The position numbers and the translations under genes were made by a program. Shown here piece by piece: positions 33,833 to 43,385 of a stretch of 64,000 nucleotides of DNA. How positions within the stretch are numbered: the first letter of the stretch is position 1; each line of letters begins with the position of its first letter. Source of the stretch: DASUPK01 sp963743575 (lineage in GTDB: Bacteria; Actinomycetota; Thermoleophilia; Solirubrobacterales; 70-9); NCBI GenBank assembly GCA_963743575.1, contig CAVUQC010000004.1:372001-436000 (forward strand), given 5' to 3'. The notes beneath the pieces are model-generated. The model ran no database searches. It saw only the letters and a list, made by a program, of their open reading frames with translations, and was not told the DNA's origin.

Positions 33833-35821
33833 CTGACCACCGAGGTCGCAGCCAGGCACGAAAGGTCGCAGCGCGACCCGGAGCCGCCCGCCGGCGAGCA
33901 CGCACCTCGATGCACTCTCCCGATCGGGCACGTTTTCGGGTTCGCACCGACGTTCGGTCTTGCGCTGCTGCTGGCGCTCGACGGCGGCGGCTATGACGTC
34001 GTGGTCCGCCACGAGGTGGGAATCGTGGTGTGGGGGCTGATCGCCATCGGTCTGGCGACCGGGCTCCTGCCGCGTGGGCGACTTAACACTCCCGCCTGGG
34101 TGGCGCTCGGCGGGCTCGTCGCTCTCACCGTGCTCACCGCGGCGGCCCTCTCCTGGACCGAGAGCGGCGAGGCGACCACGGTGGAGCTCGCACGCGTCGT
34201 GCAGTACCTCGGCATCATCACGCTCGCATACCTCGCGCTCGACCGTCACAGCTGGCAGGGCGCCGCCGCGGGGTTCGCGGCCGCGGCGCTGCTCGTTCCC
34301 TTCTTCGCGGTGGGAGCGAGGTTGTTCCCGGCCACGCTGGTCGACGACGTCGCTCGGGCCTTCCACTTCGATCGGCTGAGCTATCCGCTCGACTACTGGA
34401 ACGCCGTCGCCTGCTGGGGCGCGTTGGCGATTGGCGTCGGCGTGTCGGTGAGCGCGCACGGCTCCCGGATCGTGAGGGCGCTCGCTCTCGCCGCCGTGCC
34501 GGTGGCGAGCCTCTCCGTCTACCTCACCTTCTCGCGATTCGGCCCGGTCGCGGTCGGAACCGGCCTCCTCGCGACACTCGTGCTCAGCCGGAACCGCTGG
34601 ACCCTGGGCCTGAACGCCTTCGTCGCGGCCGCGGCCTCCGCGGTCGTGATCCTGATCGCCCACGGCCAGACCGAGATCGAGAACGCGACGGGCAGCGCCG
34701 GATCCGGGACGGTGCTCGTCGCCCTGGCGCTCGCCGCACTTGCGTGCGGCGTCTGCGCGCTGATCTCTGGTCTGGCGGACTCGGTGCGACTCAGCCGCGA
34801 GCGAGCCCGCGTGGGGGTGGCCGGGGCGGCGGTCGTCGCGCTGCTCGGCGCGATAGCCCTGCACGGCCCGATCAACCGGGGCTGGGACCAGTTCAAGAGC
34901 ACCCAACCGGCGACCGGCACCGCCACACAGCGCTTCACCTCGCTCGGAGGCGACCGCTACGCCTACTGGCGCACTGCGTACCACGCGTTTCAGAGCGCGC
35001 CCTCACGGGGGATCGGGCCGGGGAGCTTCGAGATCTACTGGAACCGTCATGGGACCAACTCGCAGCTGATCCGAAACCCGCACTCCCTCTACCTCGAGCA
35101 GCTGTCGGGGCTGGGCCTGGCGGGTTTCGCTGCGATCGCGACGGCGCTGGTGGGCTTGCTCTGGGCCGCGCTCGCCGCACGCCGCAGGTGGACCGCGGGA
35201 GGGGACCTGGCCGCCGGTGTCGGGGTGATCACCGCTTTCGTGGTCTTCGCGGTCTACGCGGCCGTCGACTGGATGTGGGAGATGGAGGCGGTGGGGACGC
35301 TCGCACTCGGAGGGGCCGCCGTGGCCGGCGCGGCGGGGTTCGCGCGAGCGCGGGCCGGATCGATCCGCTGGGCGGTCAGGGCCGCTCTCGTCATCGCCGC
35401 CGTGCTTGCCCTCGCCTCGCAGATCCCGACGCTCGTCTCTGTGCAGAGAACGCGAGCCGCCGACGCCGCTCTCAGTCGAGGCGACTTGACCCGTGCGAAG
35501 ACGCTCGCGGACCAGGCGGTGAGCGCCGAGCCCTGGGCGGCCTCGCCCTATTCGGAGCGGGCGCTCGTCCTTCAGGCCGAGCGCAGGCTCGGCCCGGCCC
35601 GCGATGACATCAACCGCGCCATCGAGAGGGAGCCGAACAACTGGCGGTGGCTCTTGATCCGGGCCAGGATCGACGCGCAATCGGGAAACCGCGCCGCCGT
35701 CAATGCCGACCTCGCTCGGGCGAGGGTCCTGGCGCCGCGCTCTCCCTTCCTCGTACCCACCTCGCCGTTCGTGACGGGCCTGCAGGGCCAACTCGGCTCG
35801 AAACCCGGAGCGGGCGGCTGA
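33833..35821 (+). CDS. O-antigen ligase/polymerase-like protein with C-terminal TPR repeats
   Basis: About 660 residues. The first 470 hold ten or more hydrophobic helices with the Wzy/WaaL pattern, including a large extracellular loop with SLGGDRYAYWRTAYHAFQSAP and GIGPGSFEIYW, then NPHSLYLEQLSGLGLAG (conserved P-H-S/N motif of Wzy_C). Residues after about 540 form TPR-like helices (ADAALSRGDLTRAKTLADQA, SERALVLQAERRLGPARDDI). GTG at 34001 is the first standard start, but the frame is open upstream and codes the expected first helix; CTG at 33833 has GAGGT six bases before it and is proposed as the start. Probably polymerises repeat units. Confidence 0.85.
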   Translation: MTTEVAARHERSQRDPEPPAGEHAPRCTLPIGHVFGFAPTFGLALLLALDGGGYDVVVRHEVGIVVWGLIAIGLATGLLPRGRLNTPAWVALGGLVALTVLTAAALSWTESGEATTVELARVVQYLGIITLAYLALDRHSWQGAAAGFAAAALLVPFFAVGARLFPATLVDDVARAFHFDRLSYPLDYWNAVACWGALAIGVGVSVSAHGSRIVRALALAAVPVASLSVYLTFSRFGPVAVGTGLLATLVLSRNRWTLGLNAFVAAAASAVVILIAHGQTEIENATGSAGSGTVLVALALAALACGVCALISGLADSVRLSRERARVGVAGAAVVALLGAIALHGPINRGWDQFKSTQPATGTATQRFTSLGGDRYAYWRTAYHAFQSAPSRGIGPGSFEIYWNRHGTNSQLIRNPHSLYLEQLSGLGLAGFAAIATALVGLLWAALAARRRWTAGGDLAAGVGVITAFVVFAVYAAVDWMWEMEAVGTLALGGAAVAGAAGFARARAGSIRWAVRAALVIAAVLALASQIPTLVSVQRTRAADAALSRGDLTRAKTLADQAVSAEPWAASPYSERALVLQAERRLGPARDDINRAIEREPNNWRWLLIRARIDAQSGNRAAVNADLARARVLAPRSPFLVPTSPFVTGLQGQLGSKPGAGG

Positions 35822-35888
35822 ATTAGAGCCGGCGCACCTGCGCCGGTGCCCGGCATCCGCTGTATCTTGCGGCCGCGGGCACCGCAGT

Positions 35889-37290
35889 ATGGACCAATCG
35901 GCAGAGACCAGAAGCCTCAGGGATTACCTGCGCGCGATCAATTCCCGCCGTCGGCTGGTGATCGTCACGACGCTGGTTGCGATCGCGGCCGCCATCGCCT
36001 TTTCGGTGGTGCAGACCCCCACCTACAAGGTGACGGCCACGCTCAACGTCGATTCCGGGTTCAACCAAGGCCAGAACCAGCAGACCTTCGCGGGATCGGC
36101 CGGCCAGGAGGGTGCGGCCGTGGTCACCCAGCCCGACGTGCTGAAGGCGGCCAGCAAGGCGCTCGGCGGTGACCCGACGCCCGATGGCCTCATCGCCGAT
36201 CTGAGCGTGGCAACTGAGCCGAGCGTCAACGTCGTGGACATCACCGCCCAGGCGGATACCGCGGACAAGTCGGCTCAGGTGGCGAACACGGTCGCAAACA
36301 GCACCGTGAAGGTAGTCCAGCAGAAACAGGCCGCCAACGCGCTTGCCCTGGCGAAGGCCAGCCCGATCCTTCCACCGCACACCTCTACCGTGTGCAGGCG
36401 CAAGGTGCGGGTCCCTTCAAGCTCGGACGCGTGGCACTCAGTCCCGCCAGCCCGATTTCCCCGAAACCGCTGCGCAACGTGATCTTCGCCGGTCTGCTCG
36501 GCCTGCTGCTCGGAGTCGGCCTTGCGTTGCTCCGCGACGGGTTCGATCGCACCGTCGGGGATGCGGACGAGGTTGAGGCGGCCGTCGGCCTGCCGCTTCT
36601 CGGGTACGTCCGGTCCGATCTGCTGGGTATGGGAAAGACCGGAGCCAACGGAGCCGCGCCGGGCGGGGGCAACCTCGATGCCTTCCGCATCCTCAAGGCG
36701 AACACGGAGTTCCTGGCCGGCGATCGGCCGGTCAACTCGGTCGCGATCACGAGCGCTTTGCCCGAGGAGGGGAAGTCCACGGTCGCTGCCTGGTACGCGT
36801 ACGTGAACGCCCTGGCGGGGCGCCGCACGATCCTGATCGAGTGCGACCTCCGCCGCCCGGTGTTGGCGGAGCGTTTCGGGCTGGAGCCCTCGCCGGGGCT
36901 GAGCGAGGTTCTCGGCGAACAGGGCAACCCGGACGAGGTGCTCCGCTTCATTCCCGTCGAGGGCGTTACCGCGGAGCCGCTCGCGGTGATCCCGGCCGGG
37001 GCGACGCCCGCTCAGCGGCCGAGCTGATCGGCTCGGGAGGTTCCAGGGCTTCCTGGAGCCGGCGTTGCAGGACGACGATCTCATCGTCCTCGACCGTCCG
37101 CCCCTGCTGCTGTCGGCTCAGACCTCCTCGATCTCGCGCCCAGGGCCCAGGGCGTGATGCTCTAGGTCAGGATCGGGCAGACGACATGCGACCAGGCCGT
37201 CGTGGCCCGCATCGGCGCTCGCCCTGCTGCCGGACAGCGCCGTTGGGCTTGTGATCACGGGGGTCGAGCTGGGCGCCGAGGAGGACGATC
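35889..37290 (+). pseudogene. Wzz/BY-kinase (polysaccharide co-polymerase), frameshifted and internally deleted
   Basis: The N-terminus (about 150 codons from 35889) is a Wzz domain: YLRAINSRRRLVIVTTLVAI, YKVTATLNVDS and a beta-alpha periplasmic part. The frame then breaks near 36350. In another frame 36380-37027 encodes GPFKLGRVALSPASPISP, the second helix FAGLLGLLLGVGLALL, and a BY-kinase with Walker A SALPEEGKSTVAA and Walker A' ILIECDLRRP. Beyond 37010 the Walker B region (LIVLDRPPLLL) and the C-terminus are readable only by switching frames several times. The periplasmic coiled coil of about 150 residues seems to be missing. Inactive as read; indel errors could explain the shifts but not the missing part. 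Confidence 0.75.
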
Positions 37291-38573
37291 ACGCCGGCCA
37301 CCAGATTTCGTCGTCGGCCACCGGCGCCGGGCCGCCCACGGCGTCGATCATCTTGGTCAAGACCCGGTCGAAGCCTGCGCCTGATCCACTGGGCGAACAG
37401 CGTTGACGCCGTGATCAAGGCCGGCGTCTCCCCGTCTTCGCAAGCTCCTCGGGTCGACTTCGAGGGCCTCGGCGATCGCGCCGGGGCAAGTTGCTCGGGA
37501 TTGGAGCTGTCGACGACCGACCCCGTCCCGGAATCGCGCACCAGCCTGAAGCCTCGCTGCCGGGATCGACGGCGGCGATCACCTGAAACCGGCCCAGTTG
37601 GAGTTCACCCGCTCTGGAGGGCAGGCGTCGAACTCGGCGCCCGTGAAGGTATGGCTCACCAGCGCGAGGTCTCGCTCTTTTCCAGCTCGCGCTCCAGGCT
37701 CCGGCTCGTCGATGACTTGCGGGCAGGCCGCGTTCGCTCCAAGCGGATCTCGCCTCTGACCCTCTCGGCGGGCACCCTGCTTCCGGCGACAGTCAGAACC
37801 CCACCGCGGTCCCTCACCTCGGCCTGGGTGACTCGAACGCCCGGACCAGCGGCGCGAGGCCCGACTCAGCTCGATGTTCCCTATTCCCAGGACCTGTGGC
37901 GGGCACGTCCCGCTCTTTGTTCGCTTGCCTGTGTGTTCGCCCCATCGCCAGCGCTGCGCGGCCCCAAATCAGCACGACCTCTTCTGCTCGGGCACACCCT
38001 GGCCTCGCGCTTGTCCCTGAACGGCCGGCGTGGAGAACGATCATCCTTGCGGCTGCTTCTGAGGTCGTCTGGCTCTAGCTCATCGCGACGCCCTGAGCGC
38101 GGCACTCTGCCCCCTGGAGCAGGCCCGTGGTGGTGGGCGCTGTCTGGGAGCAGATCGTGGAGCCAGTGACCAGGGGAGGTCTGCGGGCGGGCGGCGACAA
38201 TTGCCTGGAGCAGGCTGAGAAAGCTCGGAGATGCCGCCACGATCACGTCGGGACTTCGGAGAGGCGGACGCCCCAGGAAGGGGAGGGCGGCCAGGAGGCA
38301 GAGCGTGAAGCTCGTCTCCTGAAGGAGGCGGGCTCCGGCGCTGTCGCGGGCGGCGTAGATGGGCAGCCGGAGCACGGGGATGCCGTCGCGGAGCTCGCGA
38401 GAGGGGCGGAGCCGCCCGCCGTTGCCCCGCTCGGGGTAGTGCGGGTGGGCCGCGATCACCTCGACGTCCCAGTCCGAGGCCGCGAGCGCCGTTGCGAGAA
38501 CCCGGCTCACCGGCCCGATTCCGGTGGGCTCGGGGGCGTAGTGGGAGCTCCAGAGCTGGACGCGGCCCTTCAT
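37289..38573 (-). pseudogene. WcaI-like GT4 glycosyltransferase, broken by multiple frameshifts
   Basis: From ATG at 38573 the first 145 residues read as a good GT4 N-terminal domain: VQLWSSHYAPEPTGIGPVS, WDVEVIAAHPHYPER, DVIVAASPSFLSLLQAIVAA and HWLHDLLPD. The frame breaks near 38140. Pieces of the rest can be followed in alternating frames, for example ADRMIVL-like and FRDK segments, then VIAAVDPGSEAS and RDSGTGSVVDSSNPEQ near 37500, and a C-terminal FDRVLTKMIDAVGG with a stop at 37289. The remaining protein sense after the breaks means the damage is recent or is a sequence error. It is convergent with the damaged Wzz/BY-kinase. Confidence 0.75.
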
Positions 38574-38636
38574 CGGATCGGCAGGGTAGCGACGCCGATT
38601 CCGCCCCACGCCGACTCTGCCACCATCCCGGATCCC

Positions 38637-39608
38637 ATGGGGCGTCGCGACGAAGCCGCTTCCACGGAGGCCAGGGTGGCGCTCGATGCGCTGCTGCCGC
38701 TGCTCCGCTGCCCGGTCTGCTCAGGCTCGCTGGAGGACGGCTCGAACCTCGAGTGCACCGACTGTGGCCGCTCCTTTCCGCTGGTGGATGGCGTGCCCTC
38801 GCTCCTGCCCGACGGAGGCGAGGTCGCCGGCGAGGGCCCAGACGCCCACAAACTCCGGCAGGCGGACTTTTTCGACGAGGAAGCCTCGCCGGAGTGGGAG
38901 ATCCGCCGTCCGCACGGAACTCCGGCGTTGCACGGCTTCCTCCTGGAGGAGAAGTTCCGGCGGGGTACCCGCTGGATCGCGGATGAGATCTCGGGCCGCA
39001 GCGCCCTCATCGTCTGCGGCGGATCCGGCATGGACGCCGAGTTTCTCGCCCGGGCCGGCGCGCGCCCGGTGGTCAGCTCGGACCTCTCGCTCGGCGCGGC
39101 GGCGCGAGCGGCCGTACGCGCCCGGCGATTCGGCGTCGAGCTGCTCCCGGTCATCGCGGACGTGGAGCACCTGCCGTTCGCCGACCGGTCCTTCGACCTC
39201 GTCTTCGTTCACGACGGGCTTCATCACCTCGAGGACCCTGCAACCGGGATCCGGGAGATGTCCCGCGTGGCCCGGCGTGCCGTGTCCGTCAACGAGCCGG
39301 CGCGGGCCGGCGCGACGCGGGCTGCGGTCCAGGTCGGCCTCTCCGTGGAGCACGAGGAGGCGGGGAATAGGGTGGCCAGACTCACGATCGGAGAGGTCGC
39401 CGAGTTGCTGCGCGGCGCCGGCTTCGAGATCGCCGGAGCGGAGCGCTACGCGATGCTCTATCGGCACGAGCCGGGCATGCCCACCCGGCTCCTGTCAAGG
39501 ACCTGCCTGAGCCGCTTGGGGCGCGAGGGTTGGCGTGCCGGCAATGCTTTGATCGGGCGCTTCGGGAACAAGCTCACCGTGCAGGCAGTCAGGCGGCCGA
39601 GCGGCTGA
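38637..39608 (+). CDS. SAM methyltransferase with N-terminal Trm112-like zinc ribbon
   Basis: A 323-residue protein. Residues 20-50 are LLRCPVCSGSLEDG and LECTDCGRSFPLVDGVPSLLP, a two-CxxC zinc ribbon of the Trm112 type that often precedes methyltransferases of lipid or sugar substrates. The class I domain follows: ALIVCGGSGMDAEFLARAG (motif I), SSDLSLGAAARA, VEHLPFADRSFDLVFVHDGLHHLEDP (motifs II-III). ATG at 38637 is chosen; the open frame upstream shadows the broken GT4 gene. Its 3' end overlaps the convergent ligase by 114 nt. The acceptor could be a sugar of the surface polymer. Confidence 0.85.
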   Translation: MGRRDEAASTEARVALDALLPLLRCPVCSGSLEDGSNLECTDCGRSFPLVDGVPSLLPDGGEVAGEGPDAHKLRQADFFDEEASPEWEIRRPHGTPALHGFLLEEKFRRGTRWIADEISGRSALIVCGGSGMDAEFLARAGARPVVSSDLSLGAAARAAVRARRFGVELLPVIADVEHLPFADRSFDLVFVHDGLHHLEDPATGIREMSRVARRAVSVNEPARAGATRAAVQVGLSVEHEEAGNRVARLTIGEVAELLRGAGFEIAGAERYAMLYRHEPGMPTRLLSRTCLSRLGREGWRAGNALIGRFGNKLTVQAVRRPSG

Positions 39609-41069
39609 CCCGTTCGACCGGCCTCCCTCGCGATCCAGCACGACCAGCTTGAAGAGGATCCCGGTGAAGAGCCAGAAGTAGATGTTCAGAGGATCGAAGT
39701 CCAGGTACTGGGCCTTGACCGTGTAGGCGACGGCCCAGATCAGCAGTCCGACGATCGCGGCCGAGACCGTCCTCAATCCGGGGTCGCGCAGGCGCCGGCT
39801 GATGCGGATCCCGCGAGAGATGATCAAGCCGTAGACGACCGCGACCAGGATGAGGCCGGCGATCCCCAGCTCGAGGACCGTCTTGGCGATGTAGCTCTCC
39901 TGCCAGCCGCCGGTCGAGGCGAAGTGCTGATGGGAGACGTATCTGGTCGCGTTGGTGTCCGCCCCGCTGCCCAGGCCGAGCAGGATGTGATGCGAGGCCT
40001 GGTCGACGCCGGTAATGAAGACGGCGTGGATCTGGAAGCGGGCGTTCTCGAGCAGCGAGGAGACCGTGCCCACCGGGCTCGCTCCCACCAGCACGATCAT
40101 CAGGGCGACACCGGCTGCCAGCGCGGCGAGGACCCCGAAGAAGGAGGTGCCCAGGCGCCCGTCGAGGATCAGGATCGTGACGAGCAGGAGCGGGACGAAG
40201 GCCAGCGCTCCCCGCGCGCCGCTTGTGAGCACGGCGGCGAGGAAGAGGAGCCAGACCATGAAGCGCCACCGCCGGTTCGAGGATCGCGGTGGGGCGTTTC
40301 GCCACCAGGCGTAGCCGATCGCGACCATCGAGGTCATGAAGATGTAGTACTGGGCGATGAACGAGAAGGTGCTCGGCACCCGGAGGAGCTGGGCGCCACC
40401 TACCGTGACCGAGCTGAACTGCTGCGTCGCCGCCGAGGCGGCATCGCCGTAGAGCGAGTAGACGGTGCCCGAGTGGCCCTTGTAAACGAGGACCGCCTCG
40501 GCGATGCCCACGACCGCTGGGATGATCGCCGTCAGGCACATGAGCGACATCAGGCGATCGAGGTCGCGCCGGCTGCGCACCAGGTGGTAGCCGAGGAAGG
40601 ACATCGGGATGTAGAAGAGCCAGACCTTGGCGCCGACCAGCCCGACGAGGGGCGAGCTCAGGTTCGGATTGAAGATTTCCACGACGACCAGGCCCGCGAG
40701 CAGCGCCACCGCCACGACCGGAAAGCCGGGGAAGGTGAAGTCGCGCTTCGACTTCAGGTACCAGCCGAAGAACCCGAGGTACGCCGGGGCCACGAACAGG
40801 AAGTCCTTCGCTTCGACCGCCGGCGCCGTGTGCGGGTAGAGCGCGATCCAGAGGATCCCCGAGACCGGCAGATACGCGAGCAGCAGCACGATGGAGAGGC
40901 GCCAGGACTGCAAGCCGACGATCAACACCAGGGCTGCGAGCGTCAGAGCCGCCGCGGGAATCGCCAAGCCGGCTTCCACGAGGATGCCGAGCAACACCGC
41001 GCTGCCCACGCAGGCCGCGTCCGCCCACCTGTTGCGCCGCAGTAGGGCCTCCGAGGTCCGCACGCGCAC
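39495..41069 (-). CDS. O-antigen ligase-like membrane protein (Wzy/WaaL family)
   Basis: About 524 residues with eleven or twelve hydrophobic helices. Family features are LTSGARGALAFVPLLLVTIL near the middle, and GLGSGADTNATRYVSHQHF followed by ESYIAKTVLELGIAGLIL, the conserved extracellular loop and the helix after it. The last 45 residues are soluble and unconserved. No ATG start is suitable; GTG at 41069 or 41063 gives the normal opening, while the frame open to 41165 runs into the divergent gene. Together with the TPR ligase it gives the locus two members of this family, one of which is likely the polymerase and the other the ligase. Confidence 0.85.
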   Translation of the reverse strand: MRVRTSEALLRRNRWADAACVGSAVLLGILVEAGLAIPAAALTLAALVLIVGLQSWRLSIVLLLAYLPVSGILWIALYPHTAPAVEAKDFLFVAPAYLGFFGWYLKSKRDFTFPGFPVVAVALLAGLVVVEIFNPNLSSPLVGLVGAKVWLFYIPMSFLGYHLVRSRRDLDRLMSLMCLTAIIPAVVGIAEAVLVYKGHSGTVYSLYGDAASAATQQFSSVTVGGAQLLRVPSTFSFIAQYYIFMTSMVAIGYAWWRNAPPRSSNRRWRFMVWLLFLAAVLTSGARGALAFVPLLLVTILILDGRLGTSFFGVLAALAAGVALMIVLVGASPVGTVSSLLENARFQIHAVFITGVDQASHHILLGLGSGADTNATRYVSHQHFASTGGWQESYIAKTVLELGIAGLILVAVVYGLIISRGIRISRRLRDPGLRTVSAAIVGLLIWAVAYTVKAQYLDFDPLNIYFWLFTGILFKLVVLDREGGRSNGSAARPPDCLHGELVPEAPDQSIAGTPTLAPQAAQAGP

Positions 41070-41172
41070 ATTCTGACCAATGCAATGGCGAGGGACGCAA
41101 CCCTGCCGCGTGCCCGCCTCGGTTCCGCAAGAATTGGCCATCTTGGAGGTGCAAGGCACGCGCACACAGGCC

Positions 41173-42129
41173 GTGGGGGAGAGATGCCTGGTGATCGGCG
41201 GGGGGCTGCTCGGCGGGCACGTCGCGCGCGAGCTCGTCCGCGAAGGGCACAGCGTGCGGGTCTACAGCCGCTCCTTCTCGGACTGGCTGATCGCCGAGCG
41301 CGATCGAGGGCTCGAGCTGGAGCTGGTCCAGGGTGAGATCCCTCCGGCGCATGGTCTGGACGAGGTGGTGCGGGACTCGGAGGTCGTCTTCTTCCTCGCC
41401 GGCTCGAGCACGCCGAGCCTCTCCGACAGGGATGCGGTGGGATCGATCATGGGATCGCTGACGCCGGCTCTCAGCGTGCTCGAATCGCTGCGGCGAACCG
41501 GCGTGAGGCGAGTCCTCATCTCATCCTCCGGGGGGACGGTCTACGGGGCGGTGGACCAACTCCCGACGCCCGAGGACGCGCCCACGCGGCCCATCTCGCT
41601 GCACGGCGTCAACTCGCTGGCGGTGGAGGGCTACGCGGCCTTCTATGCCCGCGAGCACGGGCTGCACCCCGTCATCCTGCGCTATTCGAACGTGTTCGGT
41701 CCCGGGGAGCGCGCAAACTTCCAGCAGGGCGTGATCGCGACGTGGTGTCACGCCCTCTCTGAGGAGACGCCGCTCGCCGTCGTGGGCGACAGGAGCATCG
41801 AGCGCGATTTCGTGTTCGTCGAGGATGCCGCTGCCGCGACCGTTCAGGCCGCCTTCGCCACGGAGGGTCCGGCCGTCTACAACGTCGGCTCCGGCCGGAG
41901 CCAGTCGCTGGAGGAGATCCTCGACCTGCTCGTGGAGATCTCAGGGCGCAAGCCGGAGCTCCGCTCGGTGCCTGCGCGCCCGATCGACGTCCCGGTGACG
42001 CGACTCGATTCCTCCCGGCTGCGCGAGCTCACGGGATGGAGCGCCACCACCGACTTCGCCACTGGGCTGCGTGCCTCGTGGGAGTGGGCTCAGGCCTCGG
42101 CCACGGCGTCGGCGATCCTCCGGCCGTAG
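41173..42129 (+). CDS. NAD-dependent epimerase/dehydratase-like protein without the usual Y-x-x-x-K
   Basis: A 318-residue extended SDR: CLVIGGGLLGGHVARELV (NAD-binding), VVFFLAGSSTP, RVLISSSGGTVYGAVDQLPTPE, LRYSNVFGPG and YNVGSGRSQSLEEILDL. The catalytic site differs: where relatives have Y-G-V-S-K-L-A, this has H-G-V-N-S-L-A near residue 155, so both Tyr and Lys are replaced. GTG at 41173 is chosen because it keeps the first beta strand; GTG at 41191, after a GGGGGAGAG site, is an alternative. It might bind a nucleotide sugar without the standard chemistry, or have lost activity. Confidence 0.82.
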   Translation: MGERCLVIGGGLLGGHVARELVREGHSVRVYSRSFSDWLIAERDRGLELELVQGEIPPAHGLDEVVRDSEVVFFLAGSSTPSLSDRDAVGSIMGSLTPALSVLESLRRTGVRRVLISSSGGTVYGAVDQLPTPEDAPTRPISLHGVNSLAVEGYAAFYAREHGLHPVILRYSNVFGPGERANFQQGVIATWCHALSEETPLAVVGDRSIERDFVFVEDAAAATVQAAFATEGPAVYNVGSGRSQSLEEILDLLVEISGRKPELRSVPARPIDVPVTRLDSSRLRELTGWSATTDFATGLRASWEWAQASATASAILRP

Positions 42130-43385
42130 GCCTCCCACGGGAACTGCTCGGCGCGGCGGCGGGCCTCGGCGCCCATCTCCATTTGCCGCTCCGGATCGTC
42201 ATGGAGGATCCGGAGCCGCTCAGCGATTGCGCCCGAATCGCGAATTGGTACGACGAAGCCGTGGACGCCGTCCGTCACGATCTCGGGCCCGACGGTGTTC
42301 TCCGAGACGATCACGGGCAGCCCGCTCGCCATCGCCTGCAGCAGGGTCTGGGGAAACCCCTCCACCAGGGACGGCAGGACGAAGACGTCGCTGCGGTGGT
42401 ACTCGGCGGGGAGGCTTCCGAACGCGACGGGGCCACTCTGCCGCACGCCCGGAAGGCCGGACCAGGGACGCGCCGAGCCCACCGGGGGACCGAGGAGGGA
42501 CAGCTCCGCCCCGGGGATCGCGGCTTTCCGGAACCCGTCGAGTACGTACGAGAGTCCCTTCCTCTGGCTGAGCTGGCCGGCGAAGAGCACACGGAAGCCG
42601 TCCATCTCCGTCGCCGTCGCGGGGGGCCGGAAGAGATCGAGCTCGACTCCCAGGGGAGCGAGGACGAGCTTGGACTCGTCTACACCCGATTCGAGGAAGG
42701 TCTGGAACTGGAAGCCGGTCAGGACCAGGATGCGGTCGGCCTCCTCGATCTCAGTCTCCATTCGCCGCCGCATCCACGACGGGAGCTCGGCCAGCTGGAG
42801 CGTGTCCGCCAGCTCGGGGTGGAGCCGGGCCTCCTCGGAGAGCAGGCGCTGAGCCCAGGCGTGATGCGCGACCGGATAGTCGAGGAACGACCGAACGCCG
42901 AGCTGCGATGCAGCTCGAATCGTCTCGACCCCCGCATTGCTCCCTGAGATGACGGCGAGGTCACCCCGCTCGAGGAGCCGGCCCACCCGCCGGTCGAAGG
43001 CCACCGATCGCAGATGGAGCGCGCCCCAGCTGACCCTGGCCGGCAGGGGCGAGCGCTGCACGGCGACGTGAAGCAGCTCGGGCAGCGTCGCGACCGTGGT
43101 CACCTGGGCCGGGTTGACGCCGCGGGGGAGATCGCGCAGGGCGAGCTCCTGGCCGAACCTTCGGGAGAGGGGCCGGGGGAGACGCTCGACGCGCCGGCGC
43201 GCCGACGGCGTGGCCGCCACCGGAGTGACGTAGGTGCGGAGCAGGCCCGCATCGGCGAGACCGGTTCCCATCCACCGCATCCAGCGCAGCCCGCCGGGGT
43301 TCGCGACGACCGCGCCTCCCGATTCTGTTCTGGTCCCTGACAAAGCGACGTCCCCGTGGCTCAGGTTTCCAGGTCGCGCCGCCAT
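42090..43385 (-). CDS. Glycosyltransferase family 4
   Basis: A 431-residue GT-B retaining glycosyltransferase. The C-terminal donor domain is clear: VLFAGQLSQRKGLSYVLDGF near 268, VAFGSLPAEYHRSDVFVLPSLVEGFPQTLLQAMASGLPVI near 325-362 (E-x7-E motif) and VVPIRDSGAIAERL. The N-terminal half is less conserved and mentions a DYPVAHHAW segment seen in some relatives. ATG at 43385 overlaps the end of the flippase gene by 25 nt. Its 3' end overlaps the convergent epimerase-like gene. Confidence 0.9.
   Translation of the reverse strand: MAARPGNLSHGDVALSGTRTESGGAVVANPGGLRWMRWMGTGLADAGLLRTYVTPVAATPSARRRVERLPRPLSRRFGQELALRDLPRGVNPAQVTTVATLPELLHVAVQRSPLPARVSWGALHLRSVAFDRRVGRLLERGDLAVISGSNAGVETIRAASQLGVRSFLDYPVAHHAWAQRLLSEEARLHPELADTLQLAELPSWMRRRMETEIEEADRILVLTGFQFQTFLESGVDESKLVLAPLGVELDLFRPPATATEMDGFRVLFAGQLSQRKGLSYVLDGFRKAAIPGAELSLLGPPVGSARPWSGLPGVRQSGPVAFGSLPAEYHRSDVFVLPSLVEGFPQTLLQAMASGLPVIVSENTVGPEIVTDGVHGFVVPIRDSGAIAERLRILHDDPERQMEMGAEARRRAEQFPWEAYGRRIADAVAEA

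Noticed and set aside
37411..38169. Plus-strand open frame in the broken region
   Set aside because: The protein is low-complexity, and the minus strand carries GT4 pieces; it is a shadow of the pseudogene.
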